A DNA stretch of 64,000 bases from contig NC_080542.1 of assembly GCF_028640845.1 (NCBI RefSeq), positions 61,207,064-61,271,063 on the forward strand. The letters run 5' to 3'. A program made the position numbers and the translations under genes. Each line of letters opens with the position of its first letter. The first letter of the stretch is position 1. Source of the stretch: Ahaetulla prasina (taxonomy: Eukaryota > Chordata > Lepidosauria > Squamata > Colubridae). Under the pieces are notes generated by a model. That model saw nothing but the letters and a program-made list of their open reading frames with translations, searched no databases and was not told where the DNA came from. This document shows, piece after piece, positions 10,356 through 22,930 of this stretch.

Positions 10356-11829
10356 ATCTAACTCACTTAATATCAATTTAGCCTCTATAAGATAGAAATT
10401 TACTGGAATAAAATATGACAATGCAAATGATTTTACAATCAAAATTAGTAAGTTAAGACTGGTTGACAACTACAGTTATTAATGTTCATTAATATAGCAA
10501 AAGGCAGAAGAGATAACTTTGAGATTTGCTTGCCCTCTCCTGCAAAGCAGATACGATTCCTCTGCGTGAATCTTTTGACTATTTATTACAGTAATCCTGT
10601 GCCAGTTCAGTGACTTCTGGGATCAGCATGTTGAATTTCTATCAACTATAAAACACTGCAGTTGACAGTATAACCCCAACCACATTTAATCAACACAAAA
10701 TGCCATTGGTTTCCAAACTATCTAGACCCAGGGTTACAACTCCTGATTTTAGAATTCAGTATTACTTAAATCATGGATGACATTTATTATTTATAGACAA
10801 TAAAATTGAAAGCGAAGCCTCGGGAAACCCATTCTAAATATATTTAGAAGAAATGGCTTTTAGGTAAATCACTTAGACTTATTTCTGAATTGGGATGCTT
10901 AGAAGTAAACTAGATGTCTACTCCTGTGACTTGGCTGAAGGTCTATGTAATTTGCATAATGAAAATTCTGCTAAAGTCTATAATATTAAACACAAACATG
11001 TGCCATTAATGTATGAAGTAGGAATAGCTGAGAACATGTATAACTCAATGATCCATGTAAGCATGAATCATTTAGCTATACATGTTTTCAGCTAGCCTTA
11101 CTTTTGCAAATTAGGTGGCACATGATTTTAACTTCTTGGGGAAGAACAGCAGGAGATCATGTTCCTCCAGGGGTGCCCAGTTACTTAAAACCAAACCTCT
11201 TGTTGGTCTTTAAGGGTGTGGGGGTCATATGAAGCTATGAGGACTACCTGCCTTCTCCTATTAAAGTTATGCTGAACTACTGAAAACTTGATCTCGTGGT
11301 TATTATGAGTTGTGATTTGCAAGCAGAAAGAAACAAAGAGGTTTGTTTTATGCATTCGGGTCTTTAAAAACAAAGCAAACCAAAAGAAATGGGATTTCTA
11401 ATCAAAAATATATAAAAATCTATCTTCAGTTTGTGTTGCACACCTGGGACAAGAAGACAAAAACTAAGGCGAACTCACCACGTCCAGATTGGCACACTAA
11501 AAAAACCTGATCAATTTATATTAGATCAGTCTGCCCTAGCATTTATATTCATTTTTACTTAATGCTGACCGATCAGTCATAAAATACCTTGGCTTTTATA
11601 ATTTGCAAAGAGCTGTATTCATATGCAGGATGAGGTTTCAGGTATATCTGTGTTGCACAATATTAATTCTGTCCATTGGCATACATTTCATTGCTAGTAT
11701 ACAATTTACATGTTATAAACACACACACACATAGTTGGTTCAAGATAGGCAGATGACTTCCCAAACTGAAGGCCAAATATAGCTTGTTAGGCTTGTGCCT
11801 AAGCATGCATGTTTTCCAATGAGGTAGAC
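10356..11829. other. Unassigned AT-rich stretch
   Basis: No recognised element or exon. A short (AC)n run lies at about 11719-11732. Confidence 0.4.
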
Positions 11830-12440
11830 AGAGACAGAACAATTAATACAATTTATTACAACAGTCTGATAAAAGAGATACCTTTCATTCAAAGTGGGGA
11901 CCCAGATGCTTAGTTTATATTCCATTTTATAGCTAAAACAGCAAAGAAAATGCAAGAGAAAAAGTGATTGGACAGGACTAAAGTAACTGGTGACCATAGG
12001 AAGATAGAAAATCAATTACATGCAGTCAAACGTTTTACATATTTGCAACCCATAATTCATATTCATTAAAATTATGACAGAAGGGGCATAGGTTTTAGGA
12101 TGTTAATAACGAAAAAAATTGTTTGGAGTTCAGAAGAAAACAAGATGCCAATTGGTGCTAACAAGCTTTTTCTTATCAGGAAATATTATCTAGACTCTAG
12201 ACATTTCCTCCTATGACTTCTCTTTACAATTCAAAAATGTTAGAAGCTATCAATCAATCAATACATCAATAGAAAAAAAGGTTTTCCTATATTCTATCTG
12301 TAATGGTTTGATAAACCTTTATCATCATTTTAAAAGAGAAAAATAGATCAAATTAAAATATAAAATATTTTGTTAGTCAACAAATACAACAATATTACAA
12401 AATCCTTGTCATGTGCCCTTTAATACTGAGAGATAGTTTT
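11830..12440. repeat. Dispersed repeat of unknown family, copy 2
   Basis: Second copy of the unit at 7600-8150, same direction, roughly 4.2 kb away; see that entry for shared blocks. An extra CAATCAATCAATACATCAAT segment (about 12250) is present here only. Confidence 0.55.
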
Positions 12441-13199
12441 AGTGCTTTCATTATATTGGGACTAATAATCACTACATAGCATGTAAATGATACCATGAAA
12501 TATTTTAATAAAATCAACATACCAGCAATGTTTTTTAAAAACCCCATGTGTTTGACAAACATTTAAATCTTCTAATTCTCATGCAAAGCCATATTTCAGA
12601 TCTTCATGATTTTAATTTCATTTCCCCCATACCCATCTTTTTCTAGGATAAGATAGCCTGCAATTAATTTGTTCTTTCTAGTCAGATCAATTTATCTATA
12701 TTCTTCTTATGCTGTAAACATAATGTTCTGTTCAATGTCATTGACTGCAATCTTCATTTTAATTATACATCCGTACACTGTATTCTTTGAAAACTGCTTC
12801 CAGGAACTGTTCTATGGATCAATTCGATTTTTTCCTCATGCGCACATTTATTCAAAAGTAAATACAGCTGCATAGAAGAATTTAGTTCCAAAAATAAAGA
12901 TGTGAAAAATTTTAAACTTGAGACCTACATCTCTGGTCATATCCCACTGTGTCTAATTAATATGCAAAGAAATGCAAATATTAAGCCATTTTTAATCTAT
13001 TTAAACATTCAAAAGCTAGTATAGCCTGTTACCTTGGTCAGTTGATTCACTACCAAATATTAATTTTTGGGGATGTAATTAGGTTGGTTTGTCTATTCAA
13101 GCTTATCTTGTCTTGCTTTGGAATTTGTAGTATTTTTATTAATTCTGAAACATCAAAGTCAAGAGTTAAGTGAAGAAAGCATAACCAAACAATCTTTAA
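12441..13199. other. Unassigned AT-rich stretch
   Basis: No gene or element recognised. Confidence 0.4.
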
Positions 13200-13280
13200 T
13201 TCTCCTAGGCTGCATCAATTAATTAATTCTTTTAATTAATTAATTCTTTTAATTAATTAATTAATTCTCCTAGGCTGCAT
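13196..13280. repeat. AT-rich local duplication
   Basis: The phrase ATTCTCCTAGGCTGCAT appears at both sides of a (ATTAATTAATTCTTTTA)n array, consistent with slippage or a local duplication. Confidence 0.7.
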
Positions 13281-13420
13281 TTTTCCATCTAACTCCCATA
13301 AGAAATTTTATTTTCTTCCGGGACTGACAGCTCAGTTTGCAATGCTTCCTTCTTCTCTCCTCTACCTTCTTTTCTGTCAGGGAAATTTAAATATTTCCAA
13401 AAGAATTAATTATTAGATTA

Positions 13421-13670
13421 TAGAATAGAATAGAATAGAATAGAATTTTATTGGCCAAGTGTGATTGGACACACAAGGAATTTGTCTTGGTGCATATGCT
13501 CTCAGTGTAGATAAAAGAAAAGATACATTCATCAAGGTACAACATTTACAACACAATTGATGATCAATATATCAATATAAATCATAAGGATTGCCAGCAA
13601 CAAGTTATAGTCATACAGTCATAAGTGGAAGGAGATTGGTGATGGGAGCTATGAAACGATTATCATTGTT
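13421..13670 (-). mobile_element. LINE 3' end seeding a (TAGAA)n microsatellite
   Basis: The minus strand ends CCAATCACACTTGGCCAATAAAATTCTATTC, followed by (TTCTA)n; on the plus strand this is the TAGAA array 13421-13446. This pairing of a CR1/L3-like tail with an AATAG-type pentamer is a known snake genome feature. The 5' limit is approximate. Confidence 0.75.
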
Positions 13671-14360
13671 TTGGATTATACAATCAAAATCACCTTCCTA
13701 TTATGGATTACATGTATTATTTTTTTTATTACCTTTTAAACTGCTGCAGTTATGCAATAGAAAAAGAGAAAAAAAGAGAGAATTGTGATGCAGCAATAAA
13801 TGGCTAATAGTGAGAATATGTAATTTTTTCTCACATTTCTTTAAGAATATGTGTGTATCTTTTCTTTTTTTCTTTTTCTTTTTGCCCTTTTTTGCTCAAA
13901 ATATTTTATTTAACCAATAAAAATACAGTTAAAATTTCAACATATTTCTAGATAGCATTCTTTTCAACAAAATACAATATTTCAGAAATTATAATATTGT
14001 ATTTATGTTGTTGGTGATAAAATAACATTTACTTTTTTTAAAAAAAAAAATATTGCTCCATTTAGGTAAGAAGCAATTACATATATTAACTTAATCTGAG
14101 ATTTAGCTCAATCACATGGAATTTGACTTTTTGACATAGAAAATGAATGCCTAATCAATAATCCACTTGGCCAGCGTTGGAAACACAAGCAAATGATTCC
14201 AATTATTTAGCTATTTGCAGAATTGATTAATATAAGTCAACTATGGTTTATTGTAATGAATTATGTTCAGTTTTTTAATATATGTATCAATACATATAAA
14301 TAAATACACTTTGTATGTTTTTGTTTTATTTTTCAGTTTTTTATTTTATAATTTTTGTAT
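13671..14360. other. Unassigned AT-rich stretch
   Basis: T-rich and A-rich runs near 13860-13890 and 14035-14050. No gene or named element. Confidence 0.4.
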
Positions 14361-14600
14361 GAATGAATGAATGAATGAATGAATATTTTAATTTGTATAC
14401 CGCCCTTCTCCCAAAGGACTCAGGGCGGTGAACAGGCAGATAAAATACAGATACACACAATAGTTAAAAACAACCCTTAAAAAACTAATTTAAATTTGCC
14501 CAAATGTTAAAATAACATACTCCCGCATAAAATTATAAAACTTTAAAAACCCATAAATTCAATTAAAATTTAGAGATAAAAATCAGGCTAGTCCATAATT
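14361..14600 (-). mobile_element. L2-like LINE 3' end with (GAAT)n tail
   Basis: Minus strand reads CACCGCCCTGAGTCCTTTGG, then GAGAAGGGCGGTATACAAAT and an (ATTC)n tail (GAAT array 14361-14384). The CCCTGAGTCC...GGGCGGTATA end is typical of L2 elements and L2-tailed SINEs in reptiles. The 5' boundary in the AT-rich part is uncertain. Confidence 0.65.
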
Positions 14601-16959
14601 TTTCCTTTTCCTGTTTTTTATTTAGTTAATAAAATATTTTTTTTAAAAATCAAATTAATTTTATTTTTGCTTTATCAAAGTATCTAATGATTCAAAGCAT
14701 ATATTAAATACTTTTATAATAAATTAAGACAATTTAATATTACTATATAATACTGAAACATTTTAAGTTTTACATTTCTGAATGTTGTTTTCAAATTCAG
14801 TAAAGGATAAGTGTCTGTGCAGAAAGAGCCATGCAATACTCTTTCCATATCTATTAGCAGATCCTTCTTCAGCAGAAAGTTGTTTAGGTGACTCTCAGCT
14901 TCAACTCTGTTCTTTTGGCAGCCTTACACTCCACTGCACCAGCTGTTCCCAGCTGACCTTTACCATCTACTTTTTCCTGCTACTAACATGCACCTATCCT
15001 GCCCTTTGGAAGGCTGTATGGACCAGAACATCCTTGTGAAGATTCATGCTAGGTGCATCAGCAGCAATGGGAGGAAGAAGATGGGGGGCAGTAGCAACGG
15101 GGATGTGGCAGAGTACAGAGTGCAGAGTGTGGGGACAGGGTGCAGAGGGCAGGATGGTCAAAGACGAAAGATGTAGGTGGTTGGGGGGGAAAGTTGAAGT
15201 GCACCCTGAGACTGGAAATGTGGGCAAGCTGCCAAGCTCCCACATTTTGTTCATGTGACTTGAGGAATGTTTTGCTGCCACCAATATTATTTCTCCTGCT
15301 AGTCACCTCTGACTGCACAGCACTTGTTCACTCCACTGGAAAAAATACTAAGAAGATTGTAATTACCGTATCTACGCTGCAGAAAACCAGCTGACCACTG
15401 GAGAGCAACTAGGCATTAGAGATATTTTCTATTTAATGTTTTCATATTGCCTTATGATCATTTGGATTTCTGCAGCATAGAATGGACGTTCTGCCATGCT
15501 TTAGTTCTCCAGTGGAATTTCCTGTTCCCTTTTGTTTGTTTTTCTCAGAAAACATATTTTACCAAAAAATCCTTGGAATATTTTCACAGAAAGTACATAC
15601 TAGTGGTTTGAATATATGTCCTACTCATCTCATATTCTAATACTGATTCTGATACTGAAATGATATCCTTTACCCTGTGACAATAGTATATTTATACACA
15701 AAAACAGTCATATTCTTTGTCTCTGTTAAATAGTGAGTTATTTTCAAACTATTAATTCTTCTAGAAACAGATGCTCATAAATAAGTTAAGAATGTACTTC
15801 AAAAATCTATTGAACACTAAATTTAAAATGAATTTTCTCTTAAATTTACTGAAACTATATTACCGGACACAGATGAGTTTTCTATCAGTTCATTATTGAG
15901 GAGCTATGTCATGTTCAGGTTTACTTTTCTTTCATGCAAATATGACAACAATGTCCAGTAATTTATAAGAATATATATTCAATTAAATGTATACATTTAA
16001 AAGAAAATATTTTGGAATATAGATTTTAGGTGGAAGATTGACTCACTTTTTTGCAATTGATGGGGATAATTTATGATACATTAGTTAAATTTAGATAATA
16101 ATGGATCACAGTACAATTCTTTCATATTCTAATTTCTCATTTTTCTTAATATGGCATGGTAAATGGTACAATTACTGTCACATTTACAGGGCCTAAAGGT
16201 TAATCTGGAACAGTGGTAATTAATTATACAAAGGTTAATGCAGTAATTTAGCATTGCATCAGCAAAAGTGATTTTCACTTTTTTACCTCCTCATGTCTTT
16301 ACACTGAATACAGAACCAAGTTCTGCTCCAGAAAACAGTAACAGTATAGTTATTATTAGCCTCTTGATGAGATATTGATATACTGACAAAAATTAATCCA
16401 CCCATTATGGAAAATATTAATCGTTAATAACTGTTATGAATGGATGGCAAGTCATGATATATTGACCTGTGATTACATACCGATTACATTAATTTTTCAT
16501 TTAGGAAGAATAAGGGAGGATAATCTTATAGTGGGGGGGAAAGTATGCAGTATTATTCTCTTGCCGTGTTGCATCTAGAATTGAATTACAGCCATGGAAT
16601 CTTTTACCCACAGTGCCAACCCCACTCTTTGCTATTCATGAGATTGCAGTTCATGCTAATACCTGTGGTAACTTCATGCAGGTTCCCTGGTTATCCCGGC
16701 TCCTTATTTTTAATGTCTTCCAATACCCAGAAGAATCATGCATGCTAATGGCATGATAGTGGATAATAATAAAGAAGGAATTGCTAACTTCCATAATGTC
16801 AGTTCTATCTCATCCAAATTAATTGCATAATTTAATCATAATTTGATAGAAGTGCTTAGAACACTTTAAACTAAAATTCTCAGCAAGGTTTGCAACACTC
16901 TCATCACCATCATTTAGCTTTTTCTCCCAATCAAAAACTGACAATAAAATATGATATAT
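14601..16959. other. Unassigned AT-rich stretch
   Basis: No exon-like frame or recognised repeat. A GC-richer island at about 15050-15250 has overlapping frames but no family resemblance. Confidence 0.4.
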
Positions 16960-17827
16960 CAGGAGAGAGGTGGGGCTGACTTCACGGTGATATGATGCAT
17001 CTCCATGGGGCTCTGTGGAATCACACGAAATTCAACCTGCCAGGAGGTTCTGATGGACCCCAATCTTCCTGGAGGGGTGATGGAGAGGACACTCCGCTGA
17101 TCATAAGGAGACAGCACACTCTTTCTTTGATGCGGAGCAGCTCTCAATCCAGCAGGAAGAAAAAGATGGCCATTGTGTGCCTGACTGAAGCTGTGACAGC
17201 CAACTGATGCTAATAAGTATAGAAATTGAGGAGCAGTGTGACTGATCTGGGTGAGATTCTTCCAACTCCTATTGTAGAATTTACCCCCTTTAAAAAAGCC
17301 TAGGAGAAAGTGGGACTCAAAAAAGAGGAGATAGAATTGTTTGTTTTCCACCCCCAAGAATAGCAGCAAGCAAACTATAAAGAGTGAGCTCTTTATAGAA
17401 CTGGAAGTAGAAAAAAGAGATTTTTTTTAAAAAAGGGAGAAGAAACTGAAAAGCTAGAAAGTTGGACTTGGGATTTAAAATACAAAAATAGACTAAGTTG
17501 AAACGTTTTGGGAATATGAAATTTGGACCCCTGGGACTTTTAAAAAGCTTTGGAGCAGATGAAATAATTTAAATTAACAAAAGAGAAAGGAGAGAAATAT
17601 GGCAACAGGAACACCTATTGGAGAAAACTGCAGAGAAGCTAAAGTGATGAAAGTATTTTGAAAGTATGACCTTGACTGGCTATGAAAATAAGCTTGTTAG
17701 CCACAATAACACCTGCTCTAGCAAATTGTTTATACCAGGCAGAAGAGACAGAGAGTGAAACACTGTAACATTTTAGACTGTGCAGCTGTTTAAATTTAGA
17801 TGAAAACCAAACAGATAAATTAAATAG

Positions 17828-18180
17828 GTAAAGGTAAAGGTTCCTCTCGCACATACGTGCTAGTTGTTGCCAACTCTAGGGGGCGGTGCTCATCTCCATT
17901 TCAAAACCAAAGAGCCAGCACTGTCAGAAGATCCATGGTCATGTGGCTGGCATGACTCAACGGCAAAGGCACACGGAACGCTGTTACCTTCCCACCAAAG
18001 GTGGTCCCTATTTTTTCTACTTGCATTTTTACGTGCTTTCGAAACTGCTAGGTTGGCAGAAGCTGGGACAAGTAACAGGAGCTCACCCCATTACATGGCA
18101 GCACTAGGGATTCGAATCGCTGAGCTGCCGACCTTTCGATCGACAAGCTCAACATCCTAGCCCCTGAGCCACCACATCCC
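17828..18180 (-). mobile_element. tRNA-derived SINE with target duplication
   Basis: On the minus strand it begins with a tRNA-like head: GGTGGCTCAGGGGCTAGGATG (A-box region), then GATTCGAATCC complement context (GGATTCGAATCGC on plus), the B-box. It ends ...CTTTACCTTTACCTATTT. A 12-bp duplication TAAATTAAATAG flanks it at 17816-17827 and 18213-18224, with about 32 bp of T/A-rich sequence between the head and the right duplicate. Likely mobilised by a LINE. It lies in the L1 5' UTR. Confidence 0.8.
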
Positions 18181-18624
18181 TTTTTTAAAATAATTTTTTT
18201 TAAAAAAAATTTTAAATTAAATAGAAGCTGGGAAATAGCAAAGAACTTACTTTATTCCTTCTTTTTTGAAATTTTCTTTTGGGTGATATATGAATCTGAA
18301 TGGTTGAACTTTGGGACTTGGTGGACCTAAGTGGATTACAAATTTATTAAATTTACTAAATCTATCAAGAAAAGGAAGGATTAGGGATTGAAGAACCTGA
18401 AGATTAATAAGGAACTTTATTTTTTTATTTTTTCTTTAACTTTCCTCTTTTTTGGACCATAATAACAGCAAATTTGGAACTATTTGGAGACTTTGGTGGT
18501 GGCTTGATTTGTGAAAATACTTTTTAAGTGAAAGTTGATGGGGGATTGAGGAAATACTAGAAGATTGTTGTGTTATTGCTGATTTTTCTTTTTAAATGTT
18601 TTGAAGATCTTAAGCTTATTCAAA

Positions 18625-19708
18625 ATGACTAGCACTTCAAATTTAAACAAAGCAGGAAGAAAAAATACATCTGCACCCTCATCAGCAGCATCAGCAGCTG
18701 CATCCACTCAGCAAGTCAAAAATCTTTGGATAACATGTTGTTGCAGGAAAAATGATGAATATGATGCAAGCAGAATTGAACTTAATGCTTCAAATATTTC
18801 AAGAAACCACAACAGAACTTTTTTAAAAAATATTTTATTGGTTTTAAAAACAATAATGGGCATTGCTTGACATCTCTGGTTTATTAATTTGAATTTGACA
18901 TAAATGTTATAAAAACCACAACAAAACTTTTTGAATACATGAAGGAAAGAATGGAAAAGATTATAAAATGGAAAAGATGGATGATAAAATGGAGAACATT
19001 CAACAGACAATAACAAAAATGAACAAAGGATGCAGAAAATAGAAGAGAAATCAGAACAAACAGAGAAAAAAATGGAAAAGATGAATGATAGTCTTATATA
19101 GGCAGATAAAAATCTTGAGAGCACAGTAATCAACTGGAGATGGATAAAGCTGAATACTTCTTGAGATTCCAGAACATTGAGGAAGAAAAAGGGGAAAACC
19201 TTGGAGATATAATGGCAGAATTGTTGGTGGATGACATGGAGGGGGACAAGCAAGATGTTTATTGGGATGGGTGAAATATTTAGAGTATACACAAGATATG
19301 CATCAAGAAATAAATGACCTAAATACGTACATGTGAGATTTACCAAGAAGGCACTAAGAACAGAGACTTCAAAGAGCAAAATATAACCCATTGAAATATA
19401 AAAGAAGAGAAATTACAGTTCTGAAACAAGTTCCTAGAAGAGTGAGAGACACGAGAAAACAATACCAATTTCTGACAAGACAATTAATTAAGCAAGAAGT
19501 AAATTTCAGATGGCTGATACCTGAGGGAATCCTGGTGACGTGGGTGGATCAAAGGCATAGATTGGATACTATAGAGAAAGCAGAGCAATTTTATGATGAA
19601 CAATTTGAATCATATGAGAAAAAAAGAAAGAGAGAGGAAATAGATGACAAGAAACAAGAAGCAGCATTCAGAGGAAGAAACTTACAACAAAAGATGAAAC
19701 AGAATTAA
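18625..19708 (+). pseudogene. L1 ORF1 remnant
   Basis: Starts at ATG 18625 with MTSTSNLNKAGRK and a Ser/Ala-rich segment, as in vertebrate L1 ORF1 N-termini. The middle gives FLRFQNIEEEKGENL, the RNA-recognition region signature. The C-terminal part from 19391 (RRVRDTRKQYQFLT, GILVTWVDQRHRLDT, AEQFYDEQF) matches the L1 ORF1p C-terminal domain, the nucleic-acid chaperone. It is broken by stops, frameshifts and the 18824-18912 insertion. It would normally coat L1 RNA; here it is dead. Confidence 0.8.
18824..18912 (-). mobile_element. Short L1 3'-tail insertion inside L1 ORF1
   Basis: Insert of about 89 bp whose minus strand ends AAAACCAATAAAATATTTTTTA, an L1 3' terminus. It is flanked by AAACCACAACAGAACTTTTT (18804-18823) and AAACCACAACAAAACTTTTT (18913-18932), a 20-bp target duplication with one mismatch. 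A strongly 5'-truncated insertion. Confidence 0.75.
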
Positions 19709-19804
19709 AGGAGATAGCAGAATGAGAAGGTGCAAAGATAAAAGAACAGAGTGTAATAAGAGCGAACAACACAATAAGACCTATTTACAACTATAGAAGA
19801 TGAA

Positions 19805-22308
19805 ATAAAACTACTTTCAATTAAAATAAATGGATTGAATTTTCCTATGAAAAGGAAAAGGACTTTTAACAAATTAGAAAAGTTAAAATTAGACTTTATT
19901 TGTCTTCAAGAGGTTCATAACAAAAAACAACACAATAAATTATTGGAATATCCTAAAATTGGGAAACTATACTCCTCATTAGCACAACAAAAGAAAAGAG
20001 GTGTGGTTTTAAATATAGATATATATGTAGGTCTTTGGTTGTTCGGGTTTTCTCCCGTGTAAAATTGGAAATGTCTTGGCAATGTTTCGACAAAGTCTCA
20101 TTCGTCATCTTCAGGCTTCAGCTGAAGCCTGAAGATGACGAATGAGACTTCGTCGAAACATTGCCAAGACATTTCCAATTTTACACGGGAGAAAACCCGA
20201 ACAACCAAAGACCTATATACAATCACATACTTTTGGTAGCAATATATGCACCAAATTTTAAACAAGAAAAATTTAATGAAAAATCTCATAAGAAAATTAC
20301 TGAATTGGAATATGAAAATATTTGTGTAGTAGGAGATTTCAATGCAATTGCAGATGCAGAATTGGACTATAAAAATAGTAAAGTAAGTAAAAAAGCTAGA
20401 AAAACACTTCCAAAAACATTCTTTAAAATGGCAGAAGAAATAGGTATTCAAGATATATGGAGAGAAATAAATCCTAAAAGAAATAAATACTCAGTTTACT
20501 CAAATAGACATATGTCGTGGTCAAGAATAGATACGATATAGAGTTCACCAGAATTAAATTCAAATGTGCAAGAAATAGAAATAGAAGCAAGCACTTAGGC
20601 AGATCATAATCCAATTGGAGTTAAGTAGAAAGAACAAAAGAGAAAATGGAGATGGACATTGGATCAATCAATATTAAAAGACAAAGAATTTATACAAAGT
20701 ATGGAAAAAGAAATGGACTTTTTTTTCAAAGTGAATAAAAAAGAAGAAACTTCATTACAAAATGTATGTGACACTACTAAGGCATACATTCGGGGACTAG
20801 CTATAACATATACAGAAAAAAACAAGAAAAAGAAACAAAACCAAAACATGTTAGCAGAAGAATACAAGAGACTGGAATTAGAATTACAGGAAGATCCAAA
20901 TAAGAAGATTTTAAAAAATCAAACAGAATTAATAAAACATAAAATAAAGCTAATAGATAAGGAAGAATTGGCACAAAAAATAAAAAAATGCTAAACAGAA
21001 CTTTTTTGAAAGTGCAAACAAGCCAGGAAGATAATTGGCATATAAACTGAAAACAAAGAAAGAGAATAAATTGATGCATAGGCTGGTAGATGAGAAAGGA
21101 ACTTTATACTACCAAGTGAGGATTAAAAAAAATAATAATTCAGGATTATTATGAAAAGATGGATGAGCAAGAGAAAGTTTCAAAGGAGAAAATAAAAGAA
21201 TATTTGGAAAAAGCGAAGCTACCTAAAGTACCAGAAACAGTGAAAACTATGTTAAATGAACAACTATCAATGATAGAATTGTCAGAAGAGCAATAAAAGA
21301 GCAATAAAACACCAGAACCAGATGGGTTATTGGCAAAATTTTACAAATATTTACAAGATACCCTAGGTCCATCAATGTTGGACGTGTATAATGAAGTACT
21401 GATTGATGCAAAGGTACCAAATTCGTGGATGGAAGCAAATATTACTCTGATTCCGAAAGAAGACTCAGATTTAATGCAGATAAAAAACTATAGGCCCATA
21501 TCTTTCCTGAATGTTGTCTATAAAATGGAAATAAAAAAGGAACAATATAAACTACAGGCATTCGGCTGTAGTTTATCTTGGAAAACCCACATGAAAATGG
21601 ACTTAAACTAATTAGGAAAGTAGAAAAATATGGTGAAGTTGCAAGACTGAAAATAAACAAAGTAAAAACCAAAATAATAGTTTAAAATGTTACAGACATA
21701 CAGAAAAAAGAACTAACAAGGAAAATAGGTATACAGATAGTCAAGAAACTTAAGTATTTAGGAATTCAACTAATGGCACAGTGTGTAACGATTAAAGAAG
21801 ATAATTATTATAAATTGGCACAACAAATTAAAACAGACTTGGAGAAATGGAAAAATCTAGAATTATTGATGGGAAGAGTAGCCACTATAAAAATGAATAT
21901 CTTGCCAAGACTACTATATTTATTTCAAACAATACCAATAAAACTGGAAAAATATTTTGAAGAATTAAATAAAATAATATTAAAATATATTTGGCAAGGG
22001 AAAAAATCAAGGTTAAGTTTGAAAATGTTGCAAGATTCTAAAAATAGAGGTGACTTTTGGCTACCAGATTGGGAATTGTATTATCAGGCTTCAATATTTA
22101 CTTGGGTTAAAGAATGGATTGGTTTGAAGAACAAAAAACTATTGACCTTGGAGGGATATGATCTTGAATTAGATTGGCATGCTTTTTTATAATATGGAAA
22201 AAACAAAATACATAGTTATTTCCAAAGACACAATGTTAGGAATGCATTATTATTAGTATGGGGAAAAAATTATAGAACAACATTAATTGAAAATACCAGT
22301 CTGCCTCT
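19805..22308 (+). pseudogene. L1 ORF2 remnant (endonuclease and RT pieces)
   Basis: The endonuclease part gives LKLDFICLQEVH near 19880 and, after the palindrome insertion, LLVAIYAPN and VVGDFNAIAD (20220-20370), then RHMSWSRID. The linker and N-terminal RT part follow, with NYRPISFLN near 21490. The next ~0.8 kb of RT, including the catalytic FADD block, is deleted at about 21530. The thumb/C-terminal part resumes with KYLGIQL (21755), GRVATIKMNILPRLLYLFQ and LKYIWQGKKSRL. Many stops. It ends near 22308 without a 3' UTR. Confidence 0.8.
20028..20215. repeat. Near-perfect palindrome, Penelope-like terminal repeat candidate
   Basis: Two 94-bp arms meet with no spacer at 20121/20122; only one mismatch was seen (20091). 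Each arm includes GAAGCCTGAAGATGACGAAT then GAGACTTCGTCGAAAC, where GACGA and TCGTC can form a stem between a CTGA-type segment and GAAAC. That resembles the core of hammerhead ribozymes known from Penelope-like terminal repeats, but the CTGAAGAT segment departs from the strict CTGATGA. It sits inside L1 ORF2 and replaces roughly 90 bp of endonuclease coding sequence. Confidence 0.7.
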
Positions 22309-22309
22309 C

Positions 22310-22930
22310 CACAATGGAGGCACTGATTTATCCTGGGGCAGCTTGCCTCCCCAACAGGGCCTCCTCCTCCTCCTCCTGGCTGCTCCAGCATCCCGGCTGG
22401 AAGCGGCAGCGTGAGAACTGCTGCCGCCCCCTCGACCTCACCTCCTGCAGTGGCAAGAGCAGCAGGTGGGGCGACCGGCCACCAGCCAGCAAACATCCTG
22501 CTGTCCTGCTGTCCGTACAGTCGAGCAGGCCAGATCATCTGGACTGTGGATACGCATTGGACCGTGGATATGCATTGGTGCTGTGGGCTGGGGCCAAGCA
22601 AGAAGCCCACTCAGGTGGGGAGGGAGGGAAGGATAATCTTTTGGTTTCCAATGTGCACATGTGCACCAGCCAGGTGGTCTTCATGTGCACATGAGTGCCA
22701 GAAACCAGAAGACGAGGTGGTTGGGTCCCATGCATGCACCAGAAACCAGAAGATCATCTTCCTGATGTGCGCATGCACACAAGGTGACTGCTCTTCCAGT
22801 TTCCAGTACACGTGAAGACCAACTGACCAGTGCACCAGAACCCAGAAGATCAACGGGTGACAGCTTGCATGTCCAGAGAGATGGCTCTGTGTGCCACTTC
22901 TGGCATGCATGCCATAGGTTCGCCATTATG
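22310..22930. mobile_element. hAT MITE family 2-related element, inverted copy J
   Basis: The right end GGCATGCATGCCATAGGTTCGCCATTATG is the complement of the family-2 end (CCATAATGGCGAACC). The inside repeats AGAAACCAGAAGA-type and GTGCACATG-type units, as in the 53387-53640 copy. The left end and target duplication were not found; the 22310-22560 part is GC-rich and only provisionally included. Confidence 0.5.

Larger units (their letters stand above)
16960..22308 (+). mobile_element. L1 LINE, decayed, with nested insertions
   Basis: Order is 5' UTR (about 16960-18624), ORF1 remnant, ORF2 remnant, then an abrupt end near 22308. The 5' boundary is set by resemblance to the 5' region of the L1 at 30711-36806 and is approximate. 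Insertions inside: SINE 17828-18180, an L1 tail 18824-18912 and a palindrome 20028-20215. The central reverse-transcriptase block and the 3' UTR are missing. Confidence 0.75.

Noticed and set aside
11719..11732. (AC)n run as a notable microsatellite
   Set aside because: Too short to be informative.
18708..19391. 227-codon minus-strand frame
   Set aside because: Antisense of the L1 ORF1 remnant, rich in Phe/Leu/Ser as expected from A-rich coding sequence read backwards.
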